55,977 bases of DNA from Deltaproteobacteria bacterium (lineage in GTDB: Bacteria; Desulfobacterota; RBG-13-43-22): the NCBI GenBank assembly GCA_016219225.1, contig JACRBX010000075.1:1-55977 (forward strand), read 5' to 3'. The first letter of the stretch is position 1, and every line of letters begins with the position of its first letter. This document shows, one piece after another, positions 25,124-33,268 of the stretch. The notes under the pieces are model-generated. The model was not told the origin of the DNA. It searched no databases and saw only the letters and a list, made by a program, of their open reading frames with translations. The translations under genes were made by a program, and so were the position numbers.

Positions 25124-25368
25124 TACGAGAATAGATTCCAATTTCGGATTTCGGATTTCGGATTTCGGAATTTAAAAGAAACTCTCCTTCAACATTCATG
25201 ATTCGATATTTGATATTCACTTTTTCATGCCTCGTGGTGCCCCCAAGAGGCATGAGGATTTAGTTCGAAAATAGAAAATCAGGCACGAGGCGCAAGGCGC
25301 GAGAGGAAAAAGAGCAACAAATACTTCCTCCTCACCTATAGCCTATTGCCTATTGCCTATAGCCTTTT
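25120..25368. repeat. BOX and heptamer mosaic
   Basis: BOX end TTAGTACGAGAATA (25120-25133, containing the upstream stop), then ATTTCGG x4 (about 25140-25172), a full BOX (25222-25273, TTTTTCATGCCTCGTGGTGC...GAGGATTTAGTTCGAAAATA), a GGCGCGA-type array (about 25281-25305), and a CTATTGC/CTATAGC array (about 25336-25364) that abuts the ytfJ-like stop. Confidence 0.8.
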
Positions 25369-25372
25369 TAGA

Positions 25373-25903
25373 TCACAAATTATCCCGAATCGTCTTAACC
25401 AACTTCTGGATCTCTTCATTATTGAGTTTGCCGTCTTTTCTGAAAATCAATTTCCCTTTTTTATCAAAGGCCAGGACGTCACTGCTGTCATCGGCGATCT
25501 TCCAGGCATGGACCAGAACCTTTTTGTAATCCCGCACATAAATGGTCTTGGGATATTTCTTCTGCTTTTCTTCCAATGCGGAACTGATGGCGAAATTGGG
25601 CAGCCAGGTGGCGGCCATGTTGATGATCCCGAAGGACTGAAATTTTTCAGCCGGAAACTTTTCTCTATCCAGGGCTTCACTGGCCGGATTGTTGGTATCC
25701 TTTTCATCCGGGTCGACATAAAAAATGAGGCAGACCTTTCCCTGCAACTCCTCACTGCTCCAGGGTTTTCCATCCAGACGTCCCCCAAGTTTTTCCTTGA
25801 GTTCCACCTTGGGTGGAACTTCCCCGATCTCCAGGGCCAGGGCAATCTGATGGATCAGAAAAACAGCCGACACCAGAACTAAAATTTTTACCAGATGTTT
25901 CAT
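25373..25903 (-). CDS. YtfJ-family periplasmic thioredoxin-fold protein
   Basis: A 176-residue protein. MKHLVKILVLVSAVFLIHQIALA is a signal peptide. The mature part has GEVPPKVELKEKLGG, GKVCLIFYVDPDEKD, NMAATWLPNFAISSALEEKQKKYPKTIYV and SSDVLAFDKKGKLIFRKDGKL, the block order of YtfJ-type proteins: a thioredoxin-like fold without a CxxC pair. It is probably periplasmic, of unknown activity. ATG 25903 with AAGGAGG upstream is preferred; the 90 extra residues of the longer frame are antisense to the neighbouring gene. Confidence 0.85.
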   Translation of the reverse strand: MKHLVKILVLVSAVFLIHQIALALEIGEVPPKVELKEKLGGRLDGKPWSSEELQGKVCLIFYVDPDEKDTNNPASEALDREKFPAEKFQSFGIINMAATWLPNFAISSALEEKQKKYPKTIYVRDYKKVLVHAWKIADDSSDVLAFDKKGKLIFRKDGKLNNEEIQKLVKTIRDNL

Positions 25904-25990
25904 TGGGGGCCTCCTTATTTTAAGCTTGACCTTCGAGTCTTTGCATTTTACACTTTTGCCATCTATAAACAAGTCTAAATTTTTGCAATT

Positions 25991-26455
25991 ATGTCTTTCA
26001 TTATCGCCCCACATCTGGCCTTCCTGGTCCAATGGCTTAGAGTCCTGGGAGTCGACGTGCGGCTCTGGGATAAAAGGAAGACCTTCGCGGCCGAAGTGGA
26101 AACGGTCGTTCAATGGGCCCGTTATCCCCTGCCTCTTGAAGGGAAAAACACAAGACGGATCACCCTGTCCCAATCCGCCCGGGAAGCCCTTTTAAAGGAA
26201 TTTTTTGAAGTTTCAGGGATCCAACCGGATTGCTCACAGATGTTCAAGCGATGCCTGCGCTGCAACAGCCTGCTGGTGGCCTTGAGTCCGGAGAAGGCCA
26301 AAATAAAATGGCCCGCCCTGCCTGAATATGTTTTTCAGACCCAGAAACGGTTTAACTGGTGTGAGCGGTGCGGACAGCTTTTTTGGGCCGGGACCCATGT
26401 CCGTAATATGATCCGGACTTTGGAAGATTGGGGGATAATTGTGAAACAGTCCTGA
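25991..26455 (+). CDS. reduced Mut7-C-type protein with zinc ribbon
   Basis: A 154-residue protein. The C-terminal half, CLRCNSLLVAL...EYVFQTQKRFNWCERCGQLFWAGTHVRNM, is the treble-clef or zinc-ribbon part of Mut7-C RNase domains (CxxC...CxxCGxxxWxGTH). The N-terminal half starts FIIAPHLAFLVQWLRVLGVDV, which aligns with the usual FLVDxMLGRLARWLRMLGxDT PIN-like start but lacks the catalytic Asp. The middle DAxI/DRxL blocks of active members are not recognisable. It may be a non-catalytic RNA-binding derivative. It diverges from the ytfJ-like gene with 87 bp between starts. Confidence 0.7.
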   Translation: MSFIIAPHLAFLVQWLRVLGVDVRLWDKRKTFAAEVETVVQWARYPLPLEGKNTRRITLSQSAREALLKEFFEVSGIQPDCSQMFKRCLRCNSLLVALSPEKAKIKWPALPEYVFQTQKRFNWCERCGQLFWAGTHVRNMIRTLEDWGIIVKQS

Positions 26456-26494
26456 ATGAAATCCTTCCGATCCAAAATGCAATTTTCTTTACTA

Positions 26495-26588
26495 TTAAAT
26501 TAGGACGCTGATTTTCGCCGATACCCGCAGATAACTATTCTATATATTCAAAATCTTGGCAATCTGCGTCGATCTGCGTCCAAAAAGG
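26495..26588. repeat. dispersed repeat C, short copy
   Basis: Begins TTAGGACGCTGATTTTCGCC, contains CAAAATCTTGGCAATCTGC and ends GATCTGCGTCCAAAAAGG. The same order of blocks occurs at 49995-50117. It lies between the Mut7-C-like stop and the crotonase promoter. Confidence 0.75.
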
Positions 26589-26648
26589 AAATTCCTATAC
26601 CATCAAGTTCCATGAAGTTTCGATCTTGATTTTTCATTGGTTTTTCTT

Positions 26649-26677
26649 TTGACGAAACTTGCAAAAAATAATATAAT
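26649..26677 (+). promoter_or_regulatory. strong sigma70-type promoter of the crotonase
   Basis: TTGACG (26649-26654), a 17-bp spacer, then a perfect TATAAT (26672-26677). The start codon follows 30 bp later behind AAAAAGGAGGT. This is the best promoter match in the window and implies a short leader of about 24 nt. Confidence 0.7.
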
Positions 26678-26707
26678 AAGATTTTTAATTAAAAAAGGAG
26701 GTAGATT

Positions 26708-27499
26708 ATGAGCTATGAGCAAATCAAGGTAGAGAAAAAAGACCATGTAACCATCGTAACCATAAACCGTCCCGAGGTTATGAACTCCGTCAGCCCGGTG
26801 ACCACTGTGGAACTCGATAAGGCCTTTAATGAATTTTCCGAAGATCCTGAGGCCTGGATCTGTATCGTCACCGGAGCCGGGGACCGCGCTTTTTCAGCCG
26901 GTAATGATTTAAAATTCCAGGCCCAGCACGGGAATGAGAAGATGCGGGAACTCATGAAAGGGGTGAAAGGCGGTTTTGCCGGCATCACCGCCAGGTTCGA
27001 TTGTTATAAGCCTTTCATCGCCGCCGTCAACGGTCTGGCCCTCGGAGGCGGTTTCGAAATCGCCCTGGCTTGCGACATCATCATCGCCTCGGAAAATGCC
27101 AGCTTCGGTCTGCCGGAGCCCAGGGTTGGATTGATACCCGGCGCCGGCGGGGTCCATCGCCTCCCCCGACAGATCCCCTACCATCTGGCCATGAATATGA
27201 TCATGACCTCCAAACGGCTCACTCCCCAAGAAGCCCGGGAATACGGGATTGTGGCCGAGGTGGTCCCTTTGGCGGATCTTCTGGCAACTGCCGAGAAATA
27301 CGCCGCCGAGATTCTCAAGGGCGCACCTTTGTGTATCCGGGCCTGTAAGGAGGCGACCCTTAAAGGATTAAAGGTCACTCTGGAAGAGGCTATGTCCACC
27401 GCCTACCCGGGGCAGGTGGCCATGTATCAGTCCGAGGATTTTATTGAAGGGCCCAAGGCCTTTGCCGAAAAACGTCCGCCTCAGTGGAAAGGGCGGTAG
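26708..27499 (+). CDS. enoyl-CoA hydratase/isomerase (crotonase family)
   Basis: A 263-residue crotonase. The oxyanion-hole segments are FSAGNDLK (62-69) and AVNGLALGGGFEIALACD (106-123). Both acid-base glutamates of true hydratases are present: Glu117 in GGGFE and Glu137 in GLPEPRVGLIPGAGG. It is predicted to hydrate 2-enoyl-CoA in the cytoplasm; carnitinyl-CoA dehydratase-type specificity is an alternative. It has its own strong promoter and an ideal Shine-Dalgarno (AAGGAGGT). A BOX end starts 1 base after the stop codon. It fits with the thiolase and CoA ligases in a fatty or aromatic acid degradation set. Confidence 0.92.
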   Translation: MSYEQIKVEKKDHVTIVTINRPEVMNSVSPVTTVELDKAFNEFSEDPEAWICIVTGAGDRAFSAGNDLKFQAQHGNEKMRELMKGVKGGFAGITARFDCYKPFIAAVNGLALGGGFEIALACDIIIASENASFGLPEPRVGLIPGAGGVHRLPRQIPYHLAMNMIMTSKRLTPQEAREYGIVAEVVPLADLLATAEKYAAEILKGAPLCIRACKEATLKGLKVTLEEAMSTAYPGQVAMYQSEDFIEGPKAFAEKRPPQWKGR

Positions 27500-27726
27500 T
27501 TTAGTGCGAAAATAACCTTCAGGGATCAGGGGTCGGGGGTCAGGGTTCGGCGAAAAATCCCATTCCCTATAAGCCCTTTTAATTCTATTTTTACGCTTCG
27601 TGGTCTCCTCTGGGAATAAAATTTCGGAATCAGTTATAGGGTTTTCCTTAACCCCCAACCCTGACCCCTGTTCCCTGGCCCCTGTTTCTTGCTTCCTGGT
27701 GCGCCAGGGGGCTGAAGGGTTTAAAA
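27500..27726. repeat. composite BOX/heptamer element, copy B
   Basis: Same module order as 16941-17181: TTTAGTGCGAAAATA (27500-27514), GGGGTCA-type array (about 27518-27552), TTTTTACGCTTCGTGGTCTC block (27588-27619), TCAGTTATAGGG, a CCCTGAC-type array (about 27651-27688), and a BOX remnant TGTTTCTTGCTTCCTGGTGC...GAAGGGTTTAAAAA (27683-27726). The two copies are recognisably one duplicated unit of about 230 bp. Confidence 0.8.
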
Positions 27727-27748
27727 ATTTTTCCGATTATGCGATCTG

Positions 27749-28450
27749 ATGTTTAAAATCGATCTACACGTCCATACCGCCCTTGGCGGAGATTCCATCC
27801 TGAAGCCCCATGAGCTGGTTTCCCGGGCCCGTCAGGTGGGTTTGGATGCCGTCTGTGTCACCGAACATCACTCCTCATTTTTAAGCGATCCCCTCAAAAA
27901 AATTTCCACCGAAACCGGCTTTCCGGTTTTTCAAGGCCTTGAATACCGGGCCATGGAAGGGCATCTTTTGATTTTCGGGCTTAAAATCGGCCAATCGGAT
28001 CTCCTTAAGGGACTGCCCATGCAATGGACCATCGACTGGGTCCAAAAGCGGGGCGGGGTGGCGGTACCGGCCCATCCCTATCAAAGAGACACCCTGAACG
28101 GGTTTCTCGGGGATAAGGTCCTGGAGATCGAGCACATTATTGCCCTGGAGGCCCTTAATGCCAGTCTATCGGCCAGGGAAAACCACCTGGCCCTGAAAGC
28201 GGCCAATCTCCTGGGGATCAAGGGTATCGGCGGCTCGGACGCCCATGGTCCTTCGGTCCTGGGCCGAGCCTATACCCTTTTCCCGGATCTGATTCGGACA
28301 GAGGAGGAATTGGTCCAGGCCTTGCGGAGCGGCGAATATGCCCCTTGCTGGAACGATCCATTCTATGGAACGGACCGCCCGGACCATTGGCAGGACCAGG
28401 AACACTACCGGATCCAATTTGACGGTCCGGTAATAATTCCAATTCGCTGA
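27749..28450 (+). CDS. PHP-domain metal-dependent phosphoesterase
   Basis: A 233-residue PHP protein. The four metal-binding blocks are visible: DLHVHT (5-10), TEHHSS (38-43), VPAHPYQRD and GSDAHGP. It probably hydrolyses a phosphoester (histidinol phosphate, nucleotide or similar) in the cytoplasm; many such short PHP proteins remain unassigned. The start ATG 27749 lacks a strong Shine-Dalgarno and lies just beyond the composite repeat. A following 90-bp stretch separates it from the convergent sensor kinase. Confidence 0.85.
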   Translation: MFKIDLHVHTALGGDSILKPHELVSRARQVGLDAVCVTEHHSSFLSDPLKKISTETGFPVFQGLEYRAMEGHLLIFGLKIGQSDLLKGLPMQWTIDWVQKRGGVAVPAHPYQRDTLNGFLGDKVLEIEHIIALEALNASLSARENHLALKAANLLGIKGIGGSDAHGPSVLGRAYTLFPDLIRTEEELVQALRSGEYAPCWNDPFYGTDRPDHWQDQEHYRIQFDGPVIIPIR

Positions 28451-28540
28451 CCTCGAAAAGCGGGGCTATCGATGGGCTTTGGGCGGTCTCTTCAACTATG
28501 ATGGCTATGTAAAAAACTTTTAGAAAGATACCAAAAAAAT

Positions 28541-30136
28541 TTATCCTTCAACTCCCTCCGGCCAGAAGACCCGAATGGTTGTTCCCGCTCCTGGACTGGA
28601 TTCGATAGAAAGGCTCCCTCTGGTGAGTTGGACCCTTTCCCTTATACTGACCAGCCCGAGCGTTTTTACGGAATTCCCCGGAGAAAGGATGCGGTTCACG
28701 TCCAGGCCTCTTCCATTATCCGCAATGGTCAATTCAATACCATCCCCTTTTTTTACCAGGAGGAGGTCTGCCCGTTCGGCCTGGCTGTGCCTGGCTACGT
28801 TGTTCAGGGCCTCCTGGCTGATCCTGAAGATCACGATCTTCAAAGGTTCCGGGATCTCCTCTTCTTCGATTGCCGTTATGAGCTCAAGGTGCTGTTCCGG
28901 ATAGAGTTTTTTGAATTCTTTGCCCAGCCATCGCAGGGTTGCCAGGACCCCTATCTCTCCAAGCATCGTCGGCCTTAGCCCCATATAGATCGATCTGATC
29001 TCGGCGATAGCGTGCTGAAGAGTAGGCACAAAGCGCTCCAGGAGCTTAAAGGCCTGTTCGGGTTCTCCCTGATCTTTGGCATAGAGGACCGCCTCGACAT
29101 TGAATTTCAGGGCCACCAGGGTTTGTCCAATGCTGTCGTGAAGCTCAATTCCCAGCCTTTTCCTTTCCTCCTCCTGAACAGCAATGAGCCTGGAGGGCAA
29201 TAAACGAAGCTGGCTCTCCGACTCCCTCAGGGCCTGTTCTATTTTTTTTCTCTCATTGATCTCGTTTCGAAGGGTTTCATTGGCCTGTTCCATCTCGGCG
29301 GTGCGTTCCGCGACCCGCAATTCCAATCCGTCGCGGGCCTGGCGGAGTTCTTCTTCCATCCGCTTGCGCTCGGCAATCTCACTTTCAAGGGCAAGGTAAG
29401 AATCTCGCAATTTTGCGGTCATTGTATTAAAGGCCCTTGAAAGGTCGGTAAACTCGTCATCCCCTTTAACCTCGATCTTGTAATCGAGGTTCCCCTCTCC
29501 AATAACCGAGACGCTGTCCCGGAGCCTCCCGATGCGGGAGGTAATAATCCGGCCCCCTGTCCACAAGTTGATTATAGCTGCCGCAGTAACCAAAGCGATT
29601 ACCAGAAAAATGCCCCACCCTGCGATCTTGAGGATGGAAAAGAGGGACTTGGTGCCAGCCTCCTGCAACCGACGGGCATGTAAAACCATTTCATAGGACC
29701 GCATGGTCATCTGGGTGAGCAGTCTGTTTTCGATCTCCCGGGAAAGGGCCGTCGGGTCTGAATCGGATCGTATCCTTCCCCGATTCTTCATGACAGACGA
29801 AAAGAGTCTACCGATGGCCTCATGGTCTTTGAGCATCCCTTCGATATTGACTTGGTCTTCGGGTTCCTTAAAACTTCCCGAAGCCGACATAAGGAGTCGG
29901 CCGATTTTTTCATTTTTGGAAAGCCACTGGACTCTGGCCCTTTCACTATTGGTCCGCAAGTAATCCGCTTCAAAGGTGCTTCTTTCAAAAACGCCTCTTA
30001 TGATCTCGTCGGCTAAATCCGATGCGTCTACCGCCCTGTTGATGCGATAAAGCGTCAGGAAAAGCATAAAAATAATGACCAAAGCCGTTATGGCTGAAAC
30101 GGCAACGTTTATTTGAAGCCTTTTTTTAAGTTCCAT
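28541..30136 (-). CDS. NarX-type membrane sensor histidine kinase
   Basis: A 531-residue kinase. Membrane helices are at about 10-30 (VAVSAITALVIIFMLFLTLY) and 170-192, enclosing a periplasmic helical domain of about 135 residues. A HAMP domain follows (about 195-250), then a coiled coil, a HisKA_3 dimerisation domain with RLGIELHDSIGQTL (phospho-acceptor His), and an HATPase domain with EALNNVARHS, DNGRGLD and GLVSIRERV. This class phosphorylates LuxR-type response regulators, but none lies nearby. It begins 13 bp after the stop of the binding-protein gene at 30150, so both are one operon. Confidence 0.9.
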   Translation of the reverse strand: MELKKRLQINVAVSAITALVIIFMLFLTLYRINRAVDASDLADEIIRGVFERSTFEADYLRTNSERARVQWLSKNEKIGRLLMSASGSFKEPEDQVNIEGMLKDHEAIGRLFSSVMKNRGRIRSDSDPTALSREIENRLLTQMTMRSYEMVLHARRLQEAGTKSLFSILKIAGWGIFLVIALVTAAAIINLWTGGRIITSRIGRLRDSVSVIGEGNLDYKIEVKGDDEFTDLSRAFNTMTAKLRDSYLALESEIAERKRMEEELRQARDGLELRVAERTAEMEQANETLRNEINERKKIEQALRESESQLRLLPSRLIAVQEEERKRLGIELHDSIGQTLVALKFNVEAVLYAKDQGEPEQAFKLLERFVPTLQHAIAEIRSIYMGLRPTMLGEIGVLATLRWLGKEFKKLYPEQHLELITAIEEEEIPEPLKIVIFRISQEALNNVARHSQAERADLLLVKKGDGIELTIADNGRGLDVNRILSPGNSVKTLGLVSIRERVQLTRGSLSIESSPGAGTTIRVFWPEGVEG

Positions 30137-30149
30137 TATTCGCCCGGCC

Positions 30150-31169
30150 CTATTTTAATATCCTTACGGCCTTCGGTTTGACCGCCATCAGGCCATCAAG
30201 GCAGACAAAATCGAGATAATTGGGGACTATCCTCTTTTCGGTCAGCCCGCTATTTATGGCCCATCGGGATTCGTCCTCCAGCGCCAGCAACAAGGACTGG
30301 TCCAGCCCAACGGTAAAGTCGGTCCCGTGCCATATCTCCCGGACGAGCGCTATATCCAGCCGGCAAAAATCCGCCACGATCCTTTGGGCTTCCCCCGGAT
30401 TCTGTTTGACAAATTCTTCAGCCCTGATCAGTGCCCGAAGTATTTTTTGGACCTTTCCGGGTTCTTTCCGGATGAATTCCCGCTTGGCCACAACATTGAA
30501 GGTCTGCAAATAGATATCCCCATCGCAAAAGAAAACTCCCCTGGCACCCAGTGTCCTTTTCACCTGGATTAAGTACGGATTAAAGGTGGAGACGGCGTCA
30601 ACCTCTCCTTTTAACAGAGCCTCCGGAATGGCCTCCGGCTTCAGGTCGACTACCTTGATGTCCTTCCTTCTAAGCCCATGGGAAGCCAAAAAAACATCCA
30701 TAAAAAAATCACTGCTGGTGCCCGGCGTCATAGCTATCTTTTTCCCCTTTAGATCTGAAGGGATGAGAACACCCTTATCCTTTCTTCCTACAACAGCAAT
30801 ATTTTTATCGGATATCTCGATTGACCCGATGATGGATATTTTTTCTCCTTTCATGACAGCAAACATGAAGGGGGTTTCGGCGACGGTTGCAAAATCCGCC
30901 TGGCCCTCCAACACCGCCTGGAGAGCCGTTTTCCCATGAGAATGTACTTGCAGAGTCGCCTCCAATCCCTCCTGCCGGTAAAAACCTTGCGTCTTGGCAA
31001 CTTCAACCAGAGTTGCGTTGGGGGTTGCCGAATAGGCAATAAGGATTTTTTCCGGAGGGGATACGGGCTTATGGTCCCGGCCGGTGCGCATATAAAAATA
31101 GCCGCCTATGGCCAGGGCCGATAGGATAACGATGGTCCAAACCAGGAATGGCTGTTTATGGGAAAGCAC
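30150..31169 (-). CDS. membrane-anchored NMT1/SsuA-type substrate-binding protein
   Basis: A 339-residue type II binding protein of the NitT/TauT (NMT1/THI5) group. KILIAYSATPNATLVEVAKTQGF and the ADFATVAETPFMFAV, LKGKKIAMTPGTSSDFF and STFNPYLIQV blocks are the usual ligand-domain motifs. The N-terminus (FLVWTIVILSALAIGGYFYM) is hydrophobic but lacks a clear AxA cleavage site or lipobox, so the protein may stay anchored to the inner membrane. No permease or ATPase gene accompanies it. It is co-transcribed with the sensor kinase downstream, suggesting it senses a ligand for the kinase rather than transporting it. Confidence 0.85.
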   Translation of the reverse strand: MLSHKQPFLVWTIVILSALAIGGYFYMRTGRDHKPVSPPEKILIAYSATPNATLVEVAKTQGFYRQEGLEATLQVHSHGKTALQAVLEGQADFATVAETPFMFAVMKGEKISIIGSIEISDKNIAVVGRKDKGVLIPSDLKGKKIAMTPGTSSDFFMDVFLASHGLRRKDIKVVDLKPEAIPEALLKGEVDAVSTFNPYLIQVKRTLGARGVFFCDGDIYLQTFNVVAKREFIRKEPGKVQKILRALIRAEEFVKQNPGEAQRIVADFCRLDIALVREIWHGTDFTVGLDQSLLLALEDESRWAINSGLTEKRIVPNYLDFVCLDGLMAVKPKAVRILK

Positions 31170-31183
31170 TTTTTTCGTCCTTA

Positions 31184-31340
31184 TTTAGTTCGGAAATAGA
31201 AAATACAGGCTATAGGCTATAGGCACGAGGCTATAGGTAAAGAAAAATCGGGAAAACTTTTTAACCTATTGCCCATCGCCCATTGCCCATTGCCATCAGA
31301 AGTTATTCTCAGGTTTCGTGGTGCCCCATGAGGTTTAATG
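31184..31340. repeat. BOX pieces and heptamer arrays between two kinase-system genes
   Basis: BOX end TTTAGTTCGGAAATA (31184-31198); GGCTATA-type array (31208-31238); CCCATTG-type array (about 31265-31297); BOX piece GGTTTCGTGGTGCCCCATGA-GGTTTAATG (31312-31340). The last piece contains the TAA stop of the MASE3 kinase on the minus strand. Confidence 0.75.
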
Positions 31341-32891
31341 CGCTATCGGCCAGGAGGCCCGTATCCGGGTCCCTGACCCCGGGGTGGATTCAATGGAAAA
31401 GACCCCGCCTGAAAGTTCAGTGCGTTCTTTCATGCTGGTAAGTCCCAGACCGCGTTTATGGTTGTCCCCGGCCAAAAGGGCATTTAAATCAAAGCCTGCC
31501 CCGCTATCGTCTATGACCAAATCAAGGGTCTGATCCCTTTTTACAAAAGACAGGGTTACCCATTCCGATTGGCTGTACTTGGCGGCATTATTCAGGGCTT
31601 CCTGCAGGATTCTGAAGATGACGATTTTCAAAGGGTCCGCCACGTCCTTTTCGTCTACAGTAATATCCTTTTCGATGTGAATATTCCCATAGATCGATTG
31701 AAACTGCCGGCAAAACCACCCGACCGTCGTAATAAGCCCCAGGTCATCGAGAATCGACGGCCGTAAATCGGTCATGATCCGGCGCACTTCGTCAATAGAA
31801 CGCTGGGTGGTGGCAATGAGGACCTCCATATCTTCGGATGTAGCGGACCCTTGCAGGAGCCGGTTTTGGGTATTTCCAAGGCCGAATTTAACGGCACTTA
31901 AAGACGATCCAAGACTGTCATGAAGCTCTCTGGAAATCCTCTTTCTCTCTTCCTCCTGGGCGGTAAGCAGCCGGGAGGAAAGAGAACACAATTGCTCTTC
32001 CCTTTGGCGCAGCGCCTCTTCCGCCAGCCGGTGCTGATCGATCTCGGCTCTGAGCCGCTCATTAACAGCGGAAAGTTTTACATAAGGATTTTTAACCGAG
32101 GTGGCAAACAGGCCTTTATAGATCAGGTAAAAGGCCGCTACCTTATAAACATGCCCTAATACATTATAAGTATCAAAAACGGTCTTGTAACTGGCGAAGA
32201 CCAGTTCGCTGAAGATACTGACGATGAAGGCCGCCGGATAGTAGATGAGCTGCCGGTCCCCGGTTCTGGCCATCCGGCTCCAGTAGGCCCAGGCCGCTAA
32301 TAGCAACAAAAGAATAACCAGATACTCGGAAAATCTCTTAAAGGGGGTTAGTCCGATGCCCTGAATATAAGTGGCCGGCATAACCGAGGGGAAAAAAATA
32401 ACCCCCGCGAAAACCATTCCTGAAATGGCCATGGCTCCGGTCATCAAGGTGGTTTTGGACAGCCATCGGTTTGGGTTCCGGTGTGAAACAAAGGCGCTGG
32501 CCAGGAAGGCCGAGGCCGAAAACAGCCTGGCCGCAATCCAGAATTGGGTCGATTTGTTGGAAGAGTTCGGGGTGATAAAGGCCGGCATGGCGGCATTGGC
32601 CAGGGTGTGCATGAAATCCAGGAGGCCAATAGATAGAAAAGCCGCGCTCAGGAAAAGGGCGTGCCGGTCCCTGGATTGCTCATAGCTGTACCAGCCGACG
32701 CCGAATACGGACAACGAAACCATGATACTGAAAAACTCGACGATATTATGAAAAAGGAGGTAGGTGCTTCGGTCCATGACATAATGAAACCGGATAGAAA
32801 ACAACTCCAGAAGCAGGAACGGCAACAGGGAGGCGAAGAAGATCCCTGCCAGAATGGTTCGGGGAGACAGTTGCTTCAAGGTATTGCGCAT
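31335..32891 (-). CDS. MASE3-type multi-pass sensor histidine kinase
   Basis: A 518-residue kinase from ATG 32891 (540 from the in-frame TTG at 32957). The N-terminal half is a MASE3 membrane sensor with about seven helices; FHNIVEFFSIMVSLSVFGVG and TPNSSNKSTQFWIAARL are its signature. A short coiled coil, a HisKA_3 domain (RISRELHDSLGSSLSAVKFG) and an HATPase domain (EALNNAAKYS, DDSGAGFD, GLGLTSMKERTEL) follow. It should phosphorylate a LuxR-type regulator not found here. ATG 32891 is preferred since the family begins near there and AAAAAGG lies upstream. Its stop codon lies in a BOX. The 378-bp gap up to the divergent efflux operon holds no gene. Confidence 0.87.
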   Translation of the reverse strand: MRNTLKQLSPRTILAGIFFASLLPFLLLELFSIRFHYVMDRSTYLLFHNIVEFFSIMVSLSVFGVGWYSYEQSRDRHALFLSAAFLSIGLLDFMHTLANAAMPAFITPNSSNKSTQFWIAARLFSASAFLASAFVSHRNPNRWLSKTTLMTGAMAISGMVFAGVIFFPSVMPATYIQGIGLTPFKRFSEYLVILLLLLAAWAYWSRMARTGDRQLIYYPAAFIVSIFSELVFASYKTVFDTYNVLGHVYKVAAFYLIYKGLFATSVKNPYVKLSAVNERLRAEIDQHRLAEEALRQREEQLCSLSSRLLTAQEEERKRISRELHDSLGSSLSAVKFGLGNTQNRLLQGSATSEDMEVLIATTQRSIDEVRRIMTDLRPSILDDLGLITTVGWFCRQFQSIYGNIHIEKDITVDEKDVADPLKIVIFRILQEALNNAAKYSQSEWVTLSFVKRDQTLDLVIDDSGAGFDLNALLAGDNHKRGLGLTSMKERTELSGGVFSIESTPGSGTRIRASWPIAH

Positions 32892-33206
32892 GTTATAAGA
32901 CCTTTTTCTTGTAAATCCATCCTCCGCCTTTTTCTCGGGGATGCCCCCTCTATACAAATCCCCGGTCCTTTTCCTGCATCATCCGTTTGAACTGCCTTTT
33001 CTCACGGGTCGGGGTCAGATTCACGAGATTGACCTGATTCCAGACCTTCATTATCAAATTTATACTTCGTCATAAGATGGGTCAAGGAAAAATTAAAGCA
33101 ATTTCTTTTAAATACAGTCTTTTCCTTCATAAAATACCCTATTACCCTTATTCCCTATCCAAGGCATTCTAAAATAAAATAAAAAGTGACGGGTTAAATG
33201 CTGACG

Positions 33207-33245
33207 GACTCGTAAAAAGTCGAAAAAGGCTCATTTTGTCATTTC
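33207..33245. repeat. remnant of a palindromic element
   Basis: GGACTCGTAAAAAGTCG followed by GGCTCATTTTGTCATTTCTA matches only the outer arm and the first bases of the inner arm of the MITE-like element seen complete at 34741-34871. It lies directly upstream of the outer-membrane factor gene. Confidence 0.5.
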
Positions 33246-33268
33246 TACCATTTGGATTGGACCGTACT

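Noticed and set aside
25904-26173. 90-residue N-terminal extension of the YtfJ-like protein
   Set aside because: Antisense to the Mut7-C-like gene; the signal peptide and AAGGAGG mark 25903 as the start.
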